The notes beneath the pieces were generated by a model. The model saw only the letters and a program-made list of their open reading frames with translations. It searched no databases and was not told the origin of the DNA. From positions 1 through 64,000 of the forward strand of contig JAODUP010000227.1 of the NCBI GenBank assembly GCA_025642065.1: a stretch of 64,000 nt of DNA, given 5' to 3'. Every line of letters begins with the position of its first letter. Within the stretch, counting starts at the first letter, position 1. This DNA is from Paralvinella palmiformis (taxonomy: Eukaryota; Annelida; Polychaeta; Terebellida; Alvinellidae). Made by a program: the position numbers and the translations under genes. Positions 1 through 13,100 of this stretch are shown here, piece by piece.

Positions 1-387
1 TTTGTAAACTAGTAAATCAAGGAATAAAATAGTACAATAATTATAGACAATTGAATAGATTAATATATATATATATATATATATATAATGTCTGTGATCC
101 TATCATGTGTTTCTCTTATAATGTAGGCCACTGTATTCTGTACAGGTTGGAGAGCATACCGGTAGTTGGAACTAGCTCATGTTATTGGAGTGTTAATGAC
201 ATGCATTGGTTACATGATTTAGGGGTTGTTATTTATATTTTTTTAATTATTATTTTATAGATTTTTGTTGCTCGTTTTGTAAATACATAATTATCATATC
301 ATAGTAAAATAATTTTTAACTTTTGTCAGGTACTTACTTTTGAATATATTTATGATTGATTGAATTCCAAATGAATTCTATTATTTT

Positions 388-418
<31 letters not shown>

Positions 419-3400
419 GTTTGACATACTATAAAATCTGAATTAGGCTTAAACACATTCAATCTGAGGAATCATACTTTCCACTTCAGGATGCCAACTC
501 AATTAATAGTCAATATCAAATGAAGCCACACTGACCAACGTTTATAAATTATCTCGTATATGAGCTTGTGGCTTTTCTGTACATGAGCTATAACCATTGA
601 GATGTGTATATATGCAGCCCCTATCTGGTGCATGGTGTCGGCATCAGTTGTTAATTTGTCATATAATTTCTTTGGTGAATAGGCACCTGTTATATTCATC
701 ATTAAAGATTTTAAAATGGAATCTGTCAGACGTGGCCGCATAAGTATATTTGTTGTTTAGCCACAATGGCATAACAATGTTGATACCCTATACACAGATG
801 TCATAGTGAGAAAGTAATATTCCTCACATATTGTAGGAGTTTCAGATTGTAGGATCCTATCTGACTGTGTATTGCCCTGATATGTGTTAGATATTTTATC
901 CATCTTTAAAATGTTTCAGTATGATCACCTCGTTTTCATAAGACATTTAGCCCTCTCAGTTGTGAACAAGTCCTTATCTATGACAATGGTCCAGACCAGC
1001 AATTTTATTGCATATATTGATAAATAAAGAAAAAAGTTTTAAATATTATTGTGTGACACTTTGTCCCTCTTTTCTCTTCGTCGGATTATGCCCTCTGGTA
1101 ATTTGTACTGTGGGATTATGTTCGGGTATATTTCATACTGTGGGAATTTGTACTGAGAGATTTTGTCTGGATACCCTCTCAGTCATAATTGTCCAGTGTC
1201 ATATCAATGGTATACAAAATCATAAACGATCATAAATTTTTTATGTATAATAAACTTCAGAACATGTTGCTATTTTCCTCAACCATATACCTATCAGTCT
1301 GGGTTGGTATACTGCTTTTTATTTGTCTCCTGTTTTACTCTAATACCATAATTGTATTACCGGTATTAATTATTGTATATTCATGCAGGTCTTTCTCAAC
1401 ATGATATTAATACACTCACATTTTGAGAGTAAATTATTTACAGCTTGTATTAATAATTTTTTACCTGCTATTTATACATTGTTATCTAATATATATCTGT
1501 GAATTTCCCATATAAAGAGGTGTCATTTGTTAATACAATAATTCCTTAGCATTATCTGAAATACAACAGGATTTGTTACTTTTTGCTCTTGTGAGACAGT
1601 TTGTGACATCATTAACTTTTATTTATAATTTTTCTGTTCGTAGTGTTATCTGTGATATGTATATAGCTGATTAAATCAACTATATTTATTGTATTGAACA
1701 GTTTGTTTCATGCATTCTGCATTAGATGGCACAACATGATGTTACAGATAAAAGTGAACACATCACACTGAGTCATAAAGATATAAAATAATTACATAAT
1801 CTGCACATTAATTATATTTTGCTATCATGATTTTAACTACCATGGTAATATTAACCAGAATTACAGAAAGTTTCACAATATATATGGTGCTCTATACAAT
1901 TTTACATATCCTCTAATAAAAAAAAACTATTCTAAAAAATGCTGTGATCCATGGTTAAGAAAGGTTTTAACTAGAAATTTAAAAAAAGGTTGATATAAAT
2001 CATTAATAAAATTGATAAAAAAATGTAAAATGTATACACTTGCACAATTACCAAGTATTGCAAAATTTATACCGGTAGCTCTTTAATAATATGTTTCTCC
2101 AACCAAACATAATATATTTAGCATTATACTAAGAAAAAATAATGTAGATTTAATATAATATTATTATTAGTTATTTGCAGGTGTTCTATATAAAAAATAG
2201 CAAGACATGCCGAAATGGCTCCCGACAATAGTTGACTTTAATCAAGAAACTTGAACTCATCAGCTGTAAAAACGTGAAGGGAATAGAAATCAACAACTCG
2301 GGAGATATTTACAAAATTATAATAAAATTGTATTTTATATCAATGCAGAATACATTTTGTATATGTTTCATGTATCTGAGGTATATTACCTCAGATATCT
2401 AAAATATAGATGCACATATTTCATTTCTTGCTAATAAATAAATATAAGCATTGTTCTCCCTTGGTTTTTCAATGATCGCTAAATGGATCACCTCCTTAAA
2501 TGGACCAAATGAACAGTGGTTCAATTTGGAGGGTTTACTGTATTTAAGAATCAGAAATTCTGACTGATCATTGTTTTTACTGGTGAAAATAACATTGAAC
2601 AGTTGCATTTTAAAACTGGTTTCATCTTTAGTTCTAATTTATGCCAGTAACCTGCTCCACAAAGTGGTGGTGATGTTAAAGACACAATTAATACATTTGT
2701 CAACAACACCCAGATTTTTACTGACCTATTAAAGGGATTGCAGTATTCACAAAATCTGCATTATTTATTTTGTCACCATTACATTTTAATTTTGAGTCAT
2801 CCATAGATAAAACGAATTTGTGAGTTAATTTCCAAAATGTATTTTTATATGTAAAGCTAAATATATATATATATTTGTGTGTGTGTGCTAATACGTAATA
2901 TTATTTTATTTAGTATAGGCATTGTTTCTGATTTTCCCTCTTTCAACATTAAGCTAGTTTAATTTCATGAGATATAATTATATGGATTTGAATAAATGAA
3001 TTAGCTTAGTGTGCAACTGTATATTTTCTGAGCCATTTTGCAGGTACACACATACAAAAATAATACTGCAAGCTTTAGATGAACTTAAATTTATATGCCA
3101 TTGTTAAACCGGAAAAATACTAGTAGTTTTGAATCTAAGCAAAAATTTTTATGGACCGTGTGAAGCATGAGAAATAGAGTGCTGTTTATAGAATATTAAT
3201 TCTTTGATGCAGCAAAAATCAAACCAGAGCTTGAAAAAGGAGTGATCAGCAACTTGAATGAGTGTAGTTTTTCCCTACATTGTGGATTCAACTGCTGCTC
3301 AGTGTATTATAAAGGGATTAGTTTTTTGCCATATTTAATATTACAACCTGCAGATCTGGAGTGCAATATAGATCATCGATAATCTTACAGAAATGAAGAC

Positions 3401-3585
3401 ATCTTTAGAATAAGGTTAATCCACCACAAAGAAGAGAATAGCTGGCAGTTAGCCACAGTTAACTTGAAGATTTCATTATTTACTACAGCACACAATTTTG
3501 TACATTTATAACAAAATATATGCTAAATTAACTTTCACACTATTACACAGATCACTGGTTAACATGTTTCACTTGAATATGGACC
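1..3585. other. No supported gene
   Basis: AT-rich sequence with (TA)n at 62-86, (CAT)n at 391-417 and a TA/TG tract at 2863-2888. No open frame looks coding. A short minus-strand frame at 741-499 (MRPRLTDSILKSLMMN...) is not recognisable. It may hold downstream parts of a gene outside the window, but nothing shows this. Confidence 0.5.
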
Positions 3586-4170
3586 TTTATTGATCAATAA
3601 CAGTTCAAAATATAATTCCATTCCATTCTAGCGTTTTCTTCAACAAATATAACACTCTCACCACTTATGCCTCATCAGACCAACCTAGTGTCTTCATTAC
3701 GAGGCTTGGCTATGGTTTCCCAATATACATAGAACACATAATTTAAAACATTAACAGGAATAAATGCAGGGATGGGGCACTTAAAGTACTGGACAGCAGT
3801 AACTCTGAGCTGCAGTGAGACATGGGCTAGCTACACATCACTAAAACTCGACTATGTTGTGACTTGAGGTGATAAATGTGAACTCGACGTCAGGGTATTC
3901 CTTGAGGCATGCAGCATGGCTGCTGACATTTTCTTAACTACGAGCCCAGTCAAGCAACTACTGTAATATTTACAGTTGTACGATTCTTGACAGGATCCGG
4001 AGATGCTTCATCCAAACACATTCAGCCAAAGCCAGATTAGATAATTATCAGCAGGAACATTGGAATCTTTTAAATAATGGCCAAACTCATGTACAGATTT
4101 CCCTGTATGTGTGTGTGCATGGGATGTATATAACCACATTGTTATCTATCAATGTCTATATTAAATAATA

Positions 4171-4205
<35 letters not shown>

Positions 4206-7105
4206 TGGTATTCCAAAAATACTGAACATATTCATTTAGAAACAATAATTGAACAATAGGGTTACATTATAATCCTGCATGCAACTGTGACACAAAATAG
4301 AGTATAATTATTTCCTACTTTACAACAGAAAACAACCTTGACCAGACACAACTGGTGCACAAGCATCAAACTATCATAAAACCGATCACTTTTACTTTAC
4401 TACACGTGACAACAACATGCAGTCCAGTCATACCACCAAGAAGCACCAGACCACGGAATGAGAGAACGCACAAATCCTTTAAGTGACACTCCCACCAATC
4501 AAACAACATAAATCTCCGTCCGTGATCAAGCGTCAACTGGAATGGTTCATAGTGAATTATGATGAGAAATCTGATGCTGCCATGTGCAATAGGTAAGACC
4601 ACTGAGGAGCTTTACATCAAAATACACTCACACCTTTAAACTGTGTGACCTGAAAAAAGTAGATAGATTACGGATGTGGCACATAATGTTGATGGCCTTG
4701 AACGAACATAATATGCTCATCAAACATTATAGTACATAATTCAGCTAGGTAAAGAAGATAAATCAGATACGAGTGAAAGCAGCACATATTACCAGGCTTG
4801 TAGAGCTTAGATGTGTGGCAATGTGCACCTATTTTAGGAGACGAACAAAGCTAATTCACCAAAAAAGACAAAGGGATTCCACAGAAACCAACTAAACCCC
4901 CTCCCCAAGACATCTGGCATTAATGAATAAACCTAGAAAAATAATCATGTGACAAAGTAGCTTTTGGTCTGTGTTTAACACAGCTTTCAAATAAATACTG
5001 TGATCCCATCAAAACACAAACATGATCCAGATGAGTCTTCAGCAGACATTACCACCTAAGATGAGAGTTAATATAACCAGAATTTTGGATAGAGCTCAAC
5101 ATAACCCATGTAATCAGCTCTAAGATGCAGAATCACACACTATATTAAGTGATACTAAGTAGACATGTCACCAGTCCAGAAATGCTCTCATTACATAAAT
5201 CTGATGCGACTAAATCATGAAATCATTTCACAGAACCCGATTTCAAAATCACACTAACAATTCATTATTTAATCAATAAAACACCAAGCTTCCTTAACTA
5301 ATCCATACATAAACTATACACAACTAGCCTACCTGCCCATGAAAGAAAAACATTTCTGATTACACAAAGACAACAAATTAAACCATATTTGGCTACCTGG
5401 AACAATTTCACCAGTAACAATCACAATGCAGAGATTTCAACATTTGTTAACTGACCTGTTTATTTTATTTGGCACTAGTAGTTCAAGTCAGCCACCTTTC
5501 AAAGGACAGCTCTAACAGATAGTACTATCATCTCCTCCTGAACAGAAACAGGACTAGCAGGAAAACCACGAATTATCTATCAACTTCACAGACCATGTTA
5601 TTACACTGAACACCGCTCAATCAATTTACTTCTATCTTAATATACGCATTAATCATTTGGGATGTTGGTACAAGCTACAAAAGCCTATTACAATTTGGAA
5701 AGTAGACCTGTTTATAACAAACAAAACCATTAAAAAGTTATTTGATTTGGTCGAAATGACAATGTTTTATCATAAAAGGAAATCCGAAAAAGTATACGTT
5801 GAAAAACGGAAGTGGCCAATTAATGGAAAAATAAAGGAAAAAAGCTACACCAGTGCAGAAAATCCAGTTATTTACATGACCAACAGACACACAAAATAAA
5901 TAAGCAGAGAATAAAAATGTTTAAAACATCCGCACATAAAAAGACTGCTATGTTTGCTGACTGTCGGATTTATCCCCTGCGTACGGAGAGAACCATAGAC
6001 AAACCCTTTACACTTCATTGAGCAGGCAACAGCATGAGACAGTTCATGTGACAATGTATACCATCCAGTTTGATTTGTCTGACTGGATTTCATTTATCCA
6101 CTTGGATGACAGAACTCCCGACACCTGGACAGCTTAAAGGAACAGTCCACCTTCATTTCAAATTTTCAGGACTAATACAGTTATACTTACAGATATCATA
6201 AATAATGTAAAAATGGGTAAACAATCACCCACATATTAAATAATCCAGTTCAAAGTGTTGATTAACTGACTTTTAATGGCCTGTGGGTGATTGAAACATT
6301 CTGGATAACTTCAACAACATCTGAGAAAACTGATGACTGAAAATGCTTTCATGATTAAGTTCACACAATGTCAAAAACATGACTTGTCAGATAGCTAGCT
6401 GTTAAGAGCTAAAACTAAACCATCCACTGCTGTGTAAAATATATCGCAAATATATATCTAAGTAAACTGTCAAATCAATGACTCATCAGATAACTAACTA
6501 TTACTGGCATAATTGAACTCTCCATAACCATGTGAAATACACTGCACAGAATTTGGTGATCTTCTAAGACAAACAACTTACTAGTAGCTACAATAGCATG
6601 CCACTTGGTTTTGATCAAAAATCAAGATATACAGTTAGACAGCATTCATACTTAACACACGCCATATAACCTATAACCATAACCACAAGTTAGACATCAC
6701 TCGTATCAGATATCTCATTACAGACTACATATAGTTTTATGAAAAAGTATACATCAAGTAGTGAAATCCTTCATTTAGAACTACCCAGTTGTGAATCTTT
6801 TATGAAATATATTTACTGATTCACAAATGATTCAATTGGTATCTAAATTCAATACAACCGAGGAATGGCATTAGTCACATTTGACACCAAGAGTGGCAAT
6901 GTCTGAAGAAGAAAAAATTAACCAATAATAATAATAATAATACACTTTTGCTACAACTACTGTCATGATCTGGACTGCCACTATGGCATTAATCTCCCAT
7001 CCAGCTTTGTGACTGAAGACATCAAAATAATCGACATCGCTGAGTACGCCTTGCTCTGTGTGTGAAACAGGTAACATGTGAAGAACAATGAGTGGCAGAT
7101 GTCAC
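3586..7105 (-). other. Probable LYRIC 3' UTR and downstream DNA
   Basis: This follows the LYRIC stop. Minus-strand AATAAA candidates lie near 5460-5470 and at 3591-3586, so the UTR could be 1.6 to 3.5 kb. It carries a (TA)n tract (4173-4205) and (ATA)n (6926-6942). No coding evidence. Confidence 0.3.
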
Positions 7106-10094
7106 TTAGTTGTCTCTCCTCACTTTGCTTTTTCGCTTCTTGCTTGGTTTTGCTTCTTGCCAATCTGAAACGTCAAAACAAAAGAGGGTTCGAGTGGATA
7201 TACACACTAAACTCAATCAGAATTCATCCATCATACTGGATATATTGCTAGCTAACAGAATGGACTGACTTAATTATTAGAAATGTTTAACTAATTAGTC
7301 ATTAGCTAACATGGCATTAGCTATAAATCAGTACTATTGTCATTTAAATTGATTACATCACACATGGAGAAACTAGTCTGCCATGTGATCTTAGGCAGAA
7401 AGTTATTTATATAGATCTATATATCTGTCTACTAGTGAATGGTAATTAACTATATTGATAAATCTAATAAATTAAGTACATGCAGGAATGTTTTGTTTTT
7501 GCTATTAACTGTCTTCATATGTAAGAAAATTAAGTTTCACATTATATCTAATTGAACTGGTTAATATCTTCCTAAAGCATTTGCTGATTGGTTTTTAGTT
7601 CAGTTTAAAGAATGGGTAATTCCTACATTATGCGTATAATTAATAACAATAATTATTCATATCATGTCTGATGAAATGTGATGAATATTATCATTAGGCT
7701 GTAATTTTGCTTGCTACTGGTATATATTGGTAAACGTAACTTTCTTGCTAAAATATACCTACCACCCAATTCATCAAATGTCACGCCACCACCAGCTTTA
7801 TCCCCCATGCTATGGTCAGATGTTGGCTGTGCATCTGTACCAGACAGACCACTTACCACCAAGACCTCCTTCTTGCTTTCTAAAAGTTAATAAATTATAC
7901 AGTATGCAATTAGACCCCAAAACCAAACAAATATGGATAATATCAATATAATAATCCTCTATAATCATTAGATAAAAGCAATTTTCTTCCTCACAACATG
8001 CACTATTGGATAATCACATTAAGACTTGGTCTATCTCATTAAACAATTTCTTATTTGATTTATTAATTTGTTTATTTATATAGAATTTACAGTTTCATAT
8101 ATCTAATTCATCACCAAACCATCTAAACCAATATTTTTTCCTTGTAAAATTTACAAGATGGTAGTTTAGGTGATCCAGATTATATAAATGTGATAACAAA
8201 GACATTCAGTCCTTTATGCATAATTTTATGATGGAAAGATTATTTGAAAAAATTGCAAGTTTGACTTTAATAACCAGTGTACCACCCAGAAAAACTGTGA
8301 AAGACTTTTCTCATTTGTCACCAAAATCAATACAGCTTTCCACCCCAGCATATCCAGTAAAACTCTCAGTAGCTTGATTGTGCAGAAAGTATCTGCAATG
8401 CCAAAGGCAAAACATATTTTCAATAGAAACATTCCAATATATGGACTCATGGGTAGAGCATGAGACTCTTTACCTATGACTATGGTGATTCTGTGCAGGA
8501 GGTCGGAGGTTCGCACCTCGGCCATGGCACTATTGTACGAGGAGTTCTTCATCCAGCCAGGTAACTGGCAAGGTTTTCCCCGCCAAACATGCCATATATT
8601 CTAAATTTATTTAGAATTAGTCTCCGTGGGGAAGCTATAAATTAAAGATCGTACGCGTCTCCCCCATTTGAGGTTGCCAGCCACATTAAAAACTGCCATT
8701 TCAGCCATTATTATTATTATTATTATTATTATTATGCTTTCCTAGCTAAGGCAAAAACTCATGAAAAAGTGACAAAACAATATAGAATTCAAATAATATT
8801 ATATATAATGTGATTTGATTTTTGTTTATTTTACAAACTGAATCAACTGAAACAGCAATCCAATGATGATTTTAGTATAGTGCAGAATATGTAATCATGT
8901 ACTAAAAGTATAATGGAAGTTCTACAAGATGACTTGTGATTAAATATGAGGAACAATATGATTAAAGAGAAAAAACTTGTTGGACCGTTGACAACCCCCC
9001 CCCCCTATAATGTTAAATTGTTTTGGCATCAATAAATATAATAAATTACATGTTTTTTAATGCATGGCGTCACATGAACCATAGGCTGCGATTCAGGCAG
9101 AAATGATCACTCTTTCCAATATTCATCCATTGCCAGCTCCATTAAATGAATGTTTATACACCGAAGCCTTATGTTTATTTACAAATTAAGATTATAGAAA
9201 GAACTTATCCAGAGAACAGCCTTCTGAATGAGCCACAATAATTATGAACTGGCAATAATGTTATAAGCTGGCTACAGATCATTGTCAGCTGCTAGTACTC
9301 TTAGAATTCCTGGCACTATTTCTGATGTTTTGGGACACATATTACGGGTAAAAGTTGAGTGGAACACTGCAGGTCAATATGTGGCCTCTTTTTAAAGTAA
9401 ATGAGTAAATATAGCATGGAATTTTGATTCTATATAAAAGACCTCAAGTGGGGTGTGATCTAGATATGTTTGTTTGTAAGCCAAAACCACAAGACTAATT
9501 TTACAAAATTACATCACAGATGGACAGATCTCAACTTATTGACATGGAAAAAATACAACACCAGAGAAAACAAGAACATATCTAGAAGAACCAACCCTGA
9601 CAACTTAAAATTTTAAAACCAAAATGGGCTTTTTTATTAACTTATATTTAATAAATGTTTTGTGTCCATGGAAGCTTATGAATATGTAAACAGAAAAATC
9701 AACTGATAGTGTAGGTTTGGTGGCAAAATTGATGTGTGAACGTGTGATTCCTTATAAATATATCTCTATTTATTTGTTACATACGAAACCAACAAATATT
9801 TAGAAATCAGGATGTCTAGCTTAAAATACATGAGCCCTTACATCAATCATAGATTATTAACTGACCTTGAGCAATAGATAGAGTGGACTGTGGCAAGGAA
9901 GAGACATTGGATTTGACATCAGTAACATGACCAGAAGAAGATGCTATCTCCTGAACATTGTCAGCCTCTAGGACTGGTGAAGGGCTAGCCTCCTGTACAC
10001 AAAAAGCAAATCGAATAAACAAAACAGAAATTTACAATAACCAAATAGAAATAATTTAATTAGTTTTCTTTGAAGTAACAGTATACAACACAGC

Positions 10095-10137
<43 letters not shown>

Positions 10138-13100
10138 AATAATAATGAATCCAATAAATATCCAACATTTTTACTCAAATATGAAATGTTGTTTTATGGC
10201 AAATACTGCTCCAAGCAATTTCTGAAAGAAGTGAGACACTGTGAAAAATGAAGCCTTATTCAGACACAGCTCTGCTAAGATTTGAACCCCATTTCTAGAG
10301 GTTTGTAAGATCTTTTATTTAAATATATTTTTTTAATGTTTTTAAAATTAAAAACCTTAAATATTCTTCTGCAATACAATCAAAACAATTATGACAGCCA
10401 GCAGAATGAAGCACAGTAAAAACAACAAATGAGAAAATTAGTACTCCATGTGTTCAAAAACTTGTACATCAATTTCCCAGCATTTATGGAATTGAACCAT
10501 TGCTTCATTTCACCAGCAACTACGATGATTAACTATTTTTGATGAAAGCTCACAGATACAAATTTACAAGAAGCATCCATCCTCTCAAAGATATTGTTCA
10601 ATAGTAATGATTTTCAAGTTGGATATTTCTCATGTTTTCAGATGAAATACCTTTTTTTAAATGCCAATTGTCAATATTCACAGCAAAACATAATTTGGAA
10701 AATATGTCAGCTGCAAAAGCAACTAACCAGTTAACTGTCCTGATAGCTCCGCTTTAGGGATTTTGCCAAAGTTGCTAATCTAGATAATGACCAACAATCA
10801 AGTCAATATTCTAAGGGGCCATCTTCAAGCCAGTTACAAATAAAAGACTCTTTCATCTTTAACTAATTTGAGCCAGAACTACATTAAGGAAACAATAGAT
10901 AAGTGGATGAAAAGATTAACTCCTTTAGGAATAACAAAATATCTAATAAAAATAACTTTTTAATAAACAATGCTAATAAATACTTCAAATCAATTACCTT
11001 CATTTAATGCCATATTTCCAATCATAATACTGACCTTTTTCAGCTTATCCTTTTTACTTTTGTGACTTTTGCTAGATTTGGACTCTGGTGAAGAACCTGT
11101 TTCTATTGGTTTTTGCTGAGCAACATTCACCGCCATGGAAGGCAACTCTTTTTGTGGAGAAAGCTCCTTTTTATTGGCCATTTTTTTGGTTTTAGGCTTC
11201 TTATCTTTAGTGCTGTCACCTGGTGATTGACTGGACTGTATTTCTGTCAACTGATACTCATCTGTGGTTATATTTTTCACGATTTTCTTCTCTGTTTTCA
11301 CCAGATATTTAGTGGCATCTTCTTCACTTTCCTCCTGCTTAGCCACCTAAATATATATGAACAGATTATTGAAAATGATATAATACAACATCATAAAACT
11401 AGTTTTGAGATCCTTTCTCCATCCATCACTTTGGGTTTCTAGAAAACATTTCATTTGCTCACAAACAACAACTATATATGTTCTCCCATATATATAGTAC
11501 GCACACATGTATAATGTGCACCCCTTGTTGACCAGAAAAATGTCTGAAAAACCTAGTTTTGGTGTATAATACGCACCCCTTGTTGACCAGAAATATTTCC
11601 AGAAAACCTAATTTTGGTGTAGCTGGACTTGCACACTATTTTATCTGTAATTACATACACCCTTCGTGTATGACAGCCTGATACAGATTTTGCTTTTAAG
11701 GTCCACAAAAAGATCAAAAGCTGTTTATCACAACCTTTGATCTCCATTTGTAATTGCTTTCATGTTATAATTAATAACCAAACTTCAATTGTGAGCAGTG
11801 ATTTCTATTGTTTCCCTATTCAATTAAATATGACCCACATATAAATGGAGATGTTTCACAAGTTTTTACAGTAGTTTATTTATCTTCACGAATTGTATAG
11901 GAAATTAAGGGATTTATTATAATAACCGTTTACACAGTTCAATTAAGTATGCAGTATTATAAATAGCAATGCACATATTCTTTTATCGGCACTAGCCTTA
12001 TCACGGTAATATTTTTAATGCCGATTTTAAGTAGATCTCCACAAAGTTTTATGTGTTTCTTGGTGAGGGGGGAGCTATAGTTAGTTTAAAATTACAAGAT
12101 TTCTAGGCTTGAAGACTGATTTACTGTAGAAATAACTGAACTAACTTCGAACAGAACTTACCTGTCACCATCTTGGATTAGGATGAAAAAAGGTGCACGT
12201 TATACATGGAAGATTACGGTAACTGTAACTAATTTGTCTGCACATGAGTGAGATCCATTTTAGAAAACAGTCTGTACAAAAATTTCACACATGCAATCCT
12301 GGAGGTATGCAGAACAGTGTATTATCGCCTGCACTACAAGGATGTCCTGTCCACTGAGAGGCTTAACTGGCAGGAAAATACTGAATAAGTATATCCTATA
12401 TTTTGAATTCTGTCAAAAATATTACAGCCTCTAAAATTCTTGCCAATCTGGTATCATTTAAAGTATACCAGTCTGCTGACTGGTCAAGACTGAACTACTG
12501 TCATACTCAGTAGTTCTATCACATTTATGATATCATTTGACTACATTATGAAATATATTGTATTCTGCCAAAATTAAACTATAAAAAGGCATTGATCGAA
12601 CAATGAATAAACTCATTGATATCTGAAAATATCAGGTCTGTCAAAATTCTTACCAAACTGGTATTATTCAGAGCACACCAGCACTGCTGGCTGGCGAAGA
12701 CCATGAGCTTAAGTCATACCCTGCATTTGCATAGCTTTTTGGATGTGATACAAAAATAACTAGTTGCAAAAGCAAACAGACAAATAAAGCTAGCTCAAGG
12801 TAATAAAACATACTGTACTCACGCAAATAAGGGCCTCTGCTTGAACAGGGGCATGCTTGAACAGGGGCCAGGGGTAAATATGATTTGAAATAAATAAGCG
12901 CCCCCGTTTGATATTATTATTGTTATTATTATCTTTTAATAAAAACGCAAATTTTGTATCACACGTTGACATATTTTTGGATGGATGAACAATATTTTCA
13001 GTACGATAATCGTTTATATCAGACACCAACATGTCTTAAAAACAATAAGAGCCTCTGCTTGAATAAGGGCATACTTGAATAGCTGCCAGGGGGAAACAGT

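Noticed and set aside
499..741. 80-codon minus-strand frame beginning MRPRLTDSILKSLMMN
   Set aside because: No family is recognised, there are no convincing splice sites, and composition is like the background. It could be a worn repeat.
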